Source of the DNA: Ochotona curzoniae
Lineage: Eukaryota > Chordata > Mammalia > Lagomorpha > Ochotonidae
Assembly: GCF_017591425.1 (NCBI RefSeq)
Contig: NW_024467121.1
Coordinates: 23,014,707-23,078,706 of the forward strand
Reading direction: 5' to 3'
Length of the DNA stretch: 64,000 nt
In this document: piece after piece, positions 56,166-64,000 of the stretch
Layout: every line of letters begins with the position of its first letter
How positions within the stretch are numbered: position 1 is the stretch's first letter
The notes under the pieces: model-generated
Databases searched by the model: none
What the model was told of the DNA's origin: nothing
The model's input: the letters and a program-made list of their open reading frames with translations, nothing else
Translations under genes and position numbers: made by a program

Positions 56166-56455
56166 GGTCAGCATTGTGGCACAGTGCGTAAAGTCTTCAC
56201 CTGTGACAATAGCATCCCATATGCCCTACTCCACTTCCAGTTTCTCTCCTTGCTAATGGCGTGGGAAAAACAGTGGAAGATGGTCCAAGTATTTAAACGC
56301 CCGCCGCTAACATGGGAGATCGGGATGAAGCTCCTCACATTGACCTGGCTCAGACCTGCCCGTTGTGGCCATCTAGGCAACAAACTAGCACATGAAGATG
56401 TCTCTCTCTTCAATCTCTCTAACTACCTTTCAAACAAATAAACAAATCTTTAAAA
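56166..56455 (+). repeat. lagomorph C-SINE
   Basis: 'ggggtcagcattgtggcaca', 'gcatcccatatgccctactc', 'ggcgtgggaaaaacagtgga' and the tail 'ctttcaaacaaataaacaaa'. About 25 bases including the B box are deleted after 'cccatatg'. Confidence 0.9.
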
Positions 56456-56939
56456 ATGTCACCTAGTTCAAATGTTCATTGTATCTTTCCACAGCGTTGC
56501 CACTGAGCATCCCGTACTTTCGTCTCAGTTGGCCATGAGCTCTCCCTGCATTTAAAATATCTTTCCCTTTTGGTTCTCTTTCAAAGACCTCAAGGTCTCT
56601 GTTAATTCTAGTTTTAGGCTTCTCTAGCCTTTTTTTTTTTTTCCATCGTAACAGATTTTTTATCATTGAAAGAAAGCTTTAATTGGACATTATTTGCCTG
56701 CCTTGGGTGTCCATTCTATTACTACTGGACTAACCGAAAATTAAATTGTTTTGAACGCTGCAGGAGAAGCATCGGGTTAACTGGAAGGTAGGAAGTGGTT
56801 CAATTCATAGCAACTATCTTGCCAAAGTTTTGAGGCTTCCACTCTGAGATTTGCAAACCCTGGATGCAGACTTTCTGGGTGAGTGGGGATTTTGGAGATG
56901 CCACTACCAGTTGAGAGAATGCAGGCAGGTGGCTTAACC
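56456..56939. other. single-copy DNA, nothing recognised
   Basis: T-run near 56630; no exon or repeat was recognised. Confidence 0.4.
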
Positions 56940-57045
56940 GTTTAGTACTTTGGTTCTTTCCAGTAACTCGAGAAACTGACCATATTAACCTCCCAGAGGG
57001 GTTGGGAGTACCAAGTGTGAAGTGCTTCAACAATCTCTCTCAAAG
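56940..57045 (+). repeat. possible MIR 3' part
   Basis: 'tttccagtaactcgagaaac', 'accatattaacctcccagag' and 'gtgtgaagtgcttcaacaat' fit the MIR 3' half with much decay. Confidence 0.4.
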
Positions 57046-57088
57046 AGTGAGTCATGCTAAATGTTAGTTCTTATTGTTTCCATCCCAG

Positions 57089-57195
57089 ACACAGTGAAGC
57101 AGAAGCCCTTCCTCCCCAATGCCCGGCCCCAGGGGAAGCATGGCAGAAGTGGTCTTGGCCTCATCTACCACAAAGAAAGGAAATGCCTTGGATCG
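57089..57195 (+). other. candidate coding exon, 107 bp, phase 1-0
   Basis: An acceptor with a good pyrimidine tract ('ttcttattgtttccatcccag', a branch-like 'gctaaat' upstream) ends at 57088, and a consensus donor 'gtaagg' starts at 57196. With one base supplied by a preceding exon, the interval gives 35 in-frame codons without a stop: TVKQKPFLPN at the start and KERKCLGS at the end, basic and free of low complexity. I do not recognise the family. A second candidate exon in compatible phase lies 0.7 kb downstream. Chance cannot be excluded. Confidence 0.25.
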
Positions 57196-57299
57196 GTAAG
57201 GCCCACGTGTAAAGGGGAGGAAGCTTCAGGAGGCGGTACACTCTCAGTTTTCCTTGGGAGAGAATTCCGGGAAGACACCACTTCCGGCGTTTAGAAGTG

Positions 57300-57529
57300 A
57301 GGATATTTCCATCATCATTGCGAGGCCTATTTTCAATAGTTAGCCTAATTAGCTGGTGATTAAATTGCATTGCCCCCATATGTTTGCACTTTTTTCTCAG
57401 GCAGGATATTAGCCTGAAAAGCTGCGGATAAATTACACGTCCTGAAAACTTGTAGGTAAATTGTGGAAGAATTCTTTGATACTTTGTGCGTAGGAAGCTC
57501 TCAGATGAATTGAGTGCTACATTATTTTA
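57300..57529. promoter_or_regulatory. AT-rich patch with homeodomain-like motifs
   Basis: 'gcctaattagctggtgatta' (57342-57361) and neighbouring TAATTA/ATTA cores are dense over 57340-57440. This composition is common in conserved enhancers, but conservation cannot be seen from one sequence. Confidence 0.25.
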
Positions 57530-57680
57530 TAACATGAATAATAATAAACAACAACTAACATGTTTGAGCGCTTCCTGTGTACTTCCTGTAATTATGTCAT
57601 TTAATGCTGTGAAGCTGCTACATTATTATTTCCAATTAAATCCTGAAGAGGCTAATGTCTCGAGAGCAGCGAATGCTTGG
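57530..57680 (-). repeat. MIR, antisense
   Basis: 'gtttgagcgcttcctgtgta', 'taattatgtcatttaatgct', 'ttccaattaaatcctgaaga' and 'ggctaatgtctcgagagcag' fit antisense MIR. Confidence 0.5.
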
Positions 57681-57903
57681 TATCGGCAAGCTCTCTCTGG
57701 CATCCTTTTGTTTACATGTTTGGATTTTTTCTTTTTTTGTGAGTATTTTTAGAACAGAATGCACCTGCAGGAGGCCTGGTGGCAATGACTTTCAATGGGT
57801 GTCTGAATAGGAATGATTGCTCAAGAACCAGGAGGAACAGCGTTTGGCTAAGCCGACGATAGGAGCCCTGGAGATAGTGTGTTGGTTAGTGTGTTGGTTC
57901 TAG

Positions 57904-57999
57904 GAAGATGACGGGCAGGGAAGGGGTGAGGAAGAGGGAGAAGACGAAATCACCTGTGAAAATAAACTCGCAGAGAGGTCTTGGGCAGAGCAATGTCAG
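57904..57999 (+). other. candidate coding exon, 96 bp, phase 0-0
   Basis: A weak acceptor ('gtgtgttggttctag') ends at 57903 and a strong donor 'gtaagtc' starts at 58000. All 32 codons are open in the frame that joins in phase to the candidate exon ending at 57195. The predicted peptide is acidic (EDDGQGRGEEEGEDE at its start). The purine-rich composition lowers stop frequency, so openness alone is weak evidence. Confidence 0.2.
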
Positions 58000-58001
58000 G
58001 T

Positions 58002-58239
58002 AAGTCTTTGTCTTCCTCCAAGACAAGACTGGGCCTGTTGTAAACTGTTGCCATTCAACCCATCTGACCTCATCTTTATTATTTTCTCTTCTTAAGGCTT
58101 ACTTTCCTGACACAGAAACCTTCTTTCTGTTGTCAAAACATCTTTCTTCACACGTGTCTGGTTTCACCTATGGCATGCTCTATATCCGAAATGCTCTTCT
58201 TCAAAGTCTGAGGGACCAATTTAATAAAGCCACCACTTC
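58002..58239. other. single-copy DNA, nothing recognised
   Basis: No feature was recognised. Confidence 0.4.
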
Positions 58240-58420
58240 ATCTGTGTCCACTGCTTTGCCAAACACTCCACACAGATGATCTCAAATCCCTGTAACAATC
58301 CTGCAGGTGCATTGTTCATTCTATTTTGCCAAAGGAGAAGCAGAGTGCACCGAGGCTAAGTGCTCACACTGGTAACTTCAGGACAACGATGTGGTTCTAT
58401 TCCACTTGAAAGACTGTCAC
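58240..58420 (-). repeat. MIR, antisense
   Basis: 'gatgatctcaaatccctgta', 'acaatcctgcaggtgcattg', 'ttctattttgccaaaggaga' and 'agcagagtgcaccgaggcta' follow antisense MIR. Confidence 0.7.
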
Positions 58421-59880
58421 CTGTAGAAACAGTACTTATTAATGTTGCATTCCAATTAGATGTCTACAGGGCTTCAGGAATGTATCGTCATGCATCTTTA
58501 TTATAATCTTACCTCTTCTCCATCTTCCAAGTGAGCTTGCCACATTGCCTACCATATAACCTCCCTTTAGTGAATTAAAGCACTGCCTTGCAAAGCTGCA
58601 AACTTCTTCCTCTTTGCTCAATTACGGATTCTGCATCTGAGTGTTCCCTGTCTGCATCCCACATGAGAATGATGAGTATTGACCAGATGGCTGGCAGTGG
58701 AAGCATCTATCCTTGGAGCCTGAAGCCTGCTTCACAAGCCAGGGTGCTGGAAAAGACTGGAGACCTGACCAGACCCCTGGCTATCTTCTCTGAGGCCCCA
58801 ACAACAGCAAAAGGAAGTCTGAAGATAATGTAAATCCACATCAACTCACTTGGTTGTGAGCTGTCTACTGAAGGCCTTGGTTTTCCTGACCCAACTCATA
58901 TGACAACATTTGCTGAGTCCCTTCACATTAACATTATTCAGCACAAGCTTGGGGCAAGTGCTTCTTCAGTGGCTGCTCTGGTCAATGCCTTTTCCAACTG
59001 GTTGTTGCAGCCAAGTGTCCAAGCCCCAGTACTAATCTACAATTTGTGTTCAAATAGAACAGAAAACCCTTAACTTCTGAATTGCTCACACTTGTCAGTC
59101 ATGACCTAGCTTGGTTAGTCTTTGATCTGCCTTCATGTAGATGCCTTCTATCTCTCCTCCTTTGATAGATGCTGTGACTTCATTCCAGATTAGTTCTCTA
59201 GCAATGGTTATTACGACTTTGTGGACTGAGGTGAGGTTAGCACATCTTCCCTGGTAGAGAGGCATCAACACCATGACTGCAGTGAAACAATATACAGATG
59301 ATGACACGCCTATCCACTCAAAACTGCGTGAGGAAGGCCACTCTGAGTCCCAAGGAGGTATTATTGGTAATGTCTTGGGCATGTTGTGTCACCTCAATAA
59401 GTCACTGAGCTTTGATCTTCATAATTGTCCTGCAAGGGTCACAGTCTTCACATTATGCATGTTCTTCCTTGCTAGAGTGAACATCCACCTTGTCTTAGGC
59501 CAAACTGTTCCAGAGGTCCCTGTTGGGCGTACAGACTAAACTGTTCATATTTAGATGATTAAGGCTTCCCTACCCTTTGCTATCTCCTCATCCCACCCCA
59601 GCCATTCCTAAGACGCAAGTCCAGTTGTGCTTTAATTATAGCAAAGGAGTGTATTCATGCAGAATATATGATCCCAGGAAGACACTTGGCCAAAAGGGGG
59701 CAGGCAGCAAGGCAGATGTGTGAAAATACTGGGGAATCTGGCGCAGTCAGCCACTGGGCACAGGCAGGCTGGCTGCTCCTGGAGCGTTGAATCCAGCTGA
59801 CAGTAGCCTCGGTCACTGGATGTGACAAAATCACCCCAAGAGACGCTTCCTAAGAGCGTCCAGGAGATGGTGCATTTTTG
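58421..59880. other. 1.5 kb of single-copy DNA, no gene seen
   Basis: Contains a CTCF-like site near 59689 and a 95-codon minus-strand frame (59095-59382) of unusually balanced composition that I could not match to any family. Confidence 0.45.
59689..59704 (+). promoter_or_regulatory. CTCF-like site, weaker
   Basis: 'gccaaaagggggcagg' matches the CTCF core CCA..AGGGGGCAG but has A at two positions where C/G and C/T are preferred. Confidence 0.25.
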
Positions 59881-60130
59881 TTCCTGGCTACAGACATTAT
59901 GTAAATGTTAACAGAAGAGCCATTAACTGATTAACAGATGAGTATAAATTAGCTTGTATGATTACGTGATTAATACCTATTGTGAACCAGCAGAGCCCAA
60001 GGAGAATAGAATCTGATGAAATGAGACTAAATATTTTGCTTATGTCATTAACAGGCTTTGAGGTAGTTATGTGGCATCTCATTTCGATGTGGTTTTGTTT
60101 ATTATTTTGTCACATGGGGAGAAACAATGA
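59881..60130. promoter_or_regulatory. AT-rich patch with clustered TTAAC/ATTA motifs
   Basis: 'attaactgattaac' at 59922-59935 resembles an HNF1/homeodomain double site with one extra spacer base, and 'tgttaac', 'gtgattaat' and 'tcattaac' recur within 150 bases. It is not part of a recognised repeat. Enhancer function is inference. Confidence 0.25.
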
Positions 60131-60214
60131 TGAGGAATGGGGAAAATCAGCCTGTGGTTAACCTAGACTCGTTGCTTGCATTTCTCAGTGATGCTCCCTG
60201 CAGCCCCTAAGAAC

Positions 60215-60305
60215 ATAACTGTGGTCCCCAGTTCACAGGTGAAGTGATGGGGCTTGAAGTGCCCAAGAAAGCTACTTGAGATGGCAGAATAGAACCAACA
60301 GCCAG
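60215..60305 (-). repeat. possible MIR fragment, antisense
   Basis: 'ggtccccagttcacaggtga' and 'gaagtgcccaagaaagctac' resemble antisense MIR ('atccccattttacagatgag', 'aagtaacttgcccaaggtca'). Confidence 0.4.
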
Positions 60306-60439
60306 GATGAACCCCCAAATCTCACCAACTTTCTACATGGTCAGCCTTCCATGGATGACAAGAGATTTAGAGGAAATGTGTGATTTGTTTCTTGGATAAG
60401 TTGTAAGCAGTCACTACTATAAAAATGATGACAAGAAGA

Positions 60440-60640
60440 AAATAGTGATGACCATTTCAAGTGCTGAGTAATGGGTACTTGGCTAAACCTCACACAATTA
60501 TGACTTTATTTAATCTAAGATGCCAGCGGAATAGGTGTTATGAATTTCTTGTCAGTGAGAAAACCAAGGCTGCGAGACAGCTACTGAGTGGTTGTGCCAG
60601 AATTGGAGCCCAGTGGCGTCTGTCTGCAAAGCCCGTACCT
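60440..60640 (-). repeat. MIR, antisense, near full length
   Basis: 'tttcaagtgctgagtaatgg', 'ctttatttaatctaagatgc', 'gtcagtgagaaaaccaaggc' and 'gtgccagaattggagcccag' follow antisense MIR over about 0.2 kb. Confidence 0.75.
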
Positions 60641-61514
60641 GGCCCTTGGTCAGCTAGAGTGGGACCCAAGCTTAGATGACATCTCCTACCAGAACTCAAT
60701 GCCAAGATTGGCTTTGAAGTGCCAATGTCTGGGACAGAGCTCAGTTAGAGACTTACTCATTATCCAGCAGGATTTTGACTCAGAAAAAGTCTGGGTCCTT
60801 TACTACTAAAATAAAGTCTAGCATAAAATTGTTGAAAATATATCAAAATTTTGTCTGAATTAGTTTTGTAAGTCCAAATTGGTGGTCATATTGTGCTAAT
60901 TTAATGAATTAATATTGAGATGAGGAAGAATTAATCTTGCTAAGATCTGTTAGTGGAAGCAATTGAATGCCAAGTGGACAGCCAGACTTGAGAGCTGAGG
61001 GGTGAGGGAGGGGGTCCATGAAGGGACATCTACTGGTGTACTGTGTGTCTTCCCCAAGTTGCCAAAATCTGGAATATTTTGCTTGGGAAAGCAAAACAAG
61101 AGCTTAAGTACTAAATGGTATAATATCAACTTTGCTTTAGTGATGACAAAAATTGACCTGGAATTCTAGGTCATCAGTGAAATTAGAAAAATCAGAGACA
61201 CTTTCCTTCCATCCATCCCAGTTCTGATTTTGGGAGGTGGGGGTCCCAGGACTGCTTCTGGGGCCCCTAAAAGCCTTGATGCTCTTCATTTAGGCTTCTT
61301 CTCCCTCTTGCCAAATACTGAAATCTTGTCTTGGCGGGCAGTCTTCAAGCCAGTTAGTCAGAGAAGTAAATACACAAAGATACTTAGTAAGTATTTATTA
61401 AACTTAAAACTTGCTTCAACCATTGGGCATATTTCTAATGTTGACCACTAAAATATACATATATATGACACAGAGTAAGAGAGCCAGAGAGAGCATGCGT
61501 GAGAGATTAAGATT
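60641..61514. other. single-copy DNA, nothing recognised
   Basis: AT-rich; no exon or repeat was recognised. Confidence 0.45.
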
Positions 61515-61852
61515 TTATAAAAATTATTTTTTTAATGGAAAGGCAGATTTTACAGAGAAGGAAAAACAGAAAGATCCTCCATCTTCTGGTTCACTCCCCA
61601 AGTTGTTGCAGTGGCTGGAACTGACCCAATTCAAAGCCAGGAGCTAGGAGCCAGGAGCCAGGAACTACCTCATGGTCTCCCACATGGGTTCAGGGTCCCA
61701 AAACCTTGGACAATCCTTGACTGCTTTTCCCAGACCACAAGCAGGGAGCTGGACAGGAATAGGAGCTGCCAGGATTAGAACCGGTGCCCATATGGGATCC
61801 TGGCGTGTGCAGGGGTGAAGACTTTAGCCACTAGGCTACCATGCCAGGCCCA
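61515..61852 (-). repeat. lagomorph C-SINE, young type, antisense
   Basis: 'aattatttttttaatggaaa', 'ggcagattttacagagaagg', 'gattagaaccggtgcccata' and the head 'ctaccatgccaggccc'. The motif 'gagctaggagccaggagcca' shows a local triplication of 'ggagc'. Confidence 0.95.
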
Positions 61853-62325
61853 CCCCTGTTATTTTGTTGTAGTCATGAAGAATAGACAGAGGACGGCAAG
61901 GGAAAAGCCCTTGTTTTTGCTCCAAATCCCTGAGCCTCCAAAAGCTGAGTATATCCTACCCAGTGTGAAGCCAGCATCTCACCCATGTAGGTGTTGATTA
62001 AAGTCACCAGTGTAAGTGAGGAGGAAGTGTTCAGAACTCACCCAAACCCAACTAGTTTACATATCTTCAGAGCTCAACTGTATCCCCCACGTAGTCCTAT
62101 AGTCTGTATATTTGACGCCAGTGCATTTCCAACTTAAATGTACTGTCTCACTTTGTATACAGCTTCATACAAATCGTTGCATTGTATTACCTATGCATAA
62201 ACTCTTATCACCCACTTGTGAAATGAACCAGAGCACACATAGACCAACAAATGAAGCAGTTGGGTTTGTAGGAATAGCACAAGTCCTTTTCAGGAAACAT
62301 GGCAGAGGTGGATGGATATTCCATG
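61853..62325. other. single-copy DNA, nothing recognised
   Basis: No feature was recognised. Confidence 0.4.
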
Positions 62326-62615
62326 CAGGGGTGAAACTGCCACTTGAGCCACCCACACCCTTTACCAAGTGTCTGGTTCAAGTCCTGACTCTTCATTGCC
62401 AACCAGCTTCCTGTTGATGCACATGATGGGAGGCAGGATATGGCCCAGGCATGTGGATCCCTGCTACCCATTCCTGTGTCTGGCTTTGGCCAAGCTCCAC
62501 CCTGGCTGTTGTGGGTATTTTAAGGAGTGAACCAGTAGATGGACGATACTTCACTTTCTGTCCTACTTGCCTCTATTTCTGTATTTGTCTACCTTTCAGA
62601 TTAAAATGAAAATAG
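62326..62615 (+). repeat. lagomorph C-SINE, old
   Basis: 'gtctggttcaagtcctgact', 'tgatgcacatgatgggaggc', 'tgttgtgggtattttaagga' and the tail 'acctttcagattaaaatgaa'. The head is not clear. Confidence 0.75.
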
Positions 62616-63954
62616 CTAAATTTAGAAGTGTTAAAGATAGACGATGGAAGCTTTACTTAAAAAGAAAAAGGAAAAGAAACATAGTGATATAAACATTAAA
62701 GCATTTGTTGCCAAGAGCTTCTGAAAAATCTTAGTCTGAATCTCATTTTGGTTAGCAAGCCTGTATCAGAATAAACAACCACATAGGTGTCCATGTGGCG
62801 TGTGTGCTTTGCCCTGACATGCTCCGTAGCCAGTTCTGATTTCCTGTACTTAACACTGTTGGAAATCTCCACAAATGTTAGTGTTCTGAATGCCACAAAT
62901 GCATTTGAGCTTTGAATTTTTCAATATTTGCAAATAAAGTTGAAAGATTGCTTACCCCAAGGGAAGGGGGCATCTATTGTGTGAAAAACTGGGGCACAAC
63001 AGCATTAGGGGACCTGATCCCAGAATCCCTGGAGCAGAAAAGCAGGTAAATCAAAGCCCAGTTTGTGCCCAGTGTTGGCCACGCTACCCTGTCACTGGGG
63101 TTGGGAGGCAGCTGAAGCCAGGTGGGCGAGGAGCAGAGCGGCTGTGATCTCTCTAAGGTAGCCAGATGGCAGGGAGCAGCCTGCTGGGTATGGTAATGGC
63201 CAACCGAGGCATGGGCACTTTTTGCTGGAATTTGCTCTCTGTTATCAGGGCGCCAGGTGACATGGGTCAGCTTCCGCTTCAAGCCAAGTTACAGGACAAC
63301 AGGAGAAATCCACCACCTGGCCGAGACACCTCAGTGAACAGCTCTCACATGGGCTGAGCTGCGAGATGGTTCTCAGAAAACAAAACTCTTTCTTGTCTGC
63401 TCCTAAAGGGCTCCTCCTGTCCAGTCCTATGTGGGAGCTTGGCCAATTTCAGGCCTTTGAGGGCTGAACTTGAATTTCATTTGCCTGCTGAACTTTGTAT
63501 CCAACCCTGAAAGGTCTCACAGGTATGTCCGACAGCCCACAACTCCCTCCCTGCCCCACTGTGCCCAGCTCTCTGCCCGTCTGCCCACCTGCCTGTTTCT
63601 GTGTGGGCTGCTTATTTCAGGAATGCTAGGAGCATTCCATGTTGCAGGGATTGAGTAAAATGGCTTCACAAAGAGAGATACATATCTGGAAGAACAGCCT
63701 AGAAAGGAGAAGGGGCTGGAGTTAGGTTCAGAGTGAATGGCACTACCTGTCAACAAAAGCATCTGAGGGAGGCTGGCAGGCTACTCCTGTCAGGAGTAGG
63801 CTCTACGATTTGAGCCAGGACAGGAAGGATTTGGGTGAGAGATCTTCCCTACGGCTTAATCCTCCTTTGCAATCAAAGATGCACAGCTGCTCTACCACTC
63901 TCCACAGCCAGGTTACTTGCCAGTGATTGGCAGGTGCTATAAATACCATCAGAA
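62616..63954. other. 1.3 kb of single-copy DNA, no gene seen
   Basis: No repeat or exon was recognised. A TATA-like TATAAATA at 63938-63945 with an ATTGG (inverted CCAAT) at 63925-63929 lies close to the window end. Confidence 0.4.
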
Positions 63955-64000
63955 CCGTAGAACTGGAAGAGGATCTTGGGGGTTCTTAGGCCACCCCCTG
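63955..64000 (+). repeat. start of an ancient mammalian repeat
   Basis: 'gtagaactggaagaggatct' and 'tcttaggccaccccct' resemble the old repeat 'agagctggaaggaccttaga..tagtccaaccccct'. The window cuts it off. Confidence 0.4.

Noticed and set aside
59095..59382. 95-codon minus-strand frame as a processed pseudogene
   Set aside because: The composition looks protein-like, but extending it in either direction meets stops, there is no poly(A) or TSD, and I could not place it in a family. A translated database search would settle it.
63923..63945. CCAAT plus TATA promoter at the window end
   Set aside because: An ancient repeat begins directly downstream and no exon can be tested within the window.
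1..64000. LTR retrovirus, CRISPR array, operon or bacterial system
   Set aside because: No LTR pair, primer-binding site, gag/pol/env-like frame, regularly spaced direct repeat or polycistronic gene layout was seen; regularly recurring sequence is explained by SINEs.

Overview
The window is mammalian nuclear DNA, almost certainly from a lagomorph. The main evidence is the tRNA-derived C-type SINE of lagomorphs, present in about 40 copies. Each full copy has a GGCC..GGTGGC head, an internal pol III B box of the form GGTTC-A/T-A-N-N-CC, a middle with 'gggaaagcag' and 'gggagacc', and a tail ending in CCAATAAA or TCAAATAAA plus A-rich DNA. The freshest copies begin 'gggcccggcgcggtggcgca', which I associate more with pika (Ochotona) than rabbit. 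That species call is from memory and is inference; the lagomorph call is firm.

I find no protein-coding gene that I can name. Open frames are short and scattered over both strands. The long ones lie in reverse-complemented SINEs or in a GC-rich stretch where all three minus frames happen to be open. The window looks intergenic or deep-intronic.

Layout: 1-10.3 kb is mostly single-copy DNA with SINEs, one L1MA-type 3' end (3.2-3.6 kb), a tail-to-tail SINE pair (6.4-7.0 kb), a CTCF-like site (7.84 kb) and a 38-bp inverted repeat (9.60 and 10.21 kb). At 10.6-13.3 kb lies decayed antisense L1 with SINEs inserted in it. From 13.3 to 34 kb SINEs alternate with single-copy DNA, MIR, L2 and a MER5-like fragment; this part holds a SINE nested in a SINE (30.8-31.4 kb). 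The segment 34.2-36.5 kb is the most promoter-like: a strong G-quadruplex tract and a small GC-rich patch with a GC box and a CACGTG. From 36.6 to 44.7 kb is a dense repeat zone with L1, MIR, L2 and many young SINEs, including one whose target-site duplication appears to have grown into a (CA)21 microsatellite. From 44.7 to 53 kb is GC-richer single-copy DNA with MIRs. From 53 to 64 kb SINEs become sparse; MIRs, AT-rich possible regulatory DNA, CTCF-like sites and two phase-compatible candidate exons (57.09 and 57.90 kb) are found there.

No genes act together here in any way I can demonstrate. The biology visible is repeat dynamics (SINEs landing in the tails of older SINEs, nested and inverted pairs, TSD-derived microsatellites) plus candidate regulatory sites and candidate exons that need RNA or comparative data. 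Repeat boundaries were set by eye and may be off by 5-20 bases.
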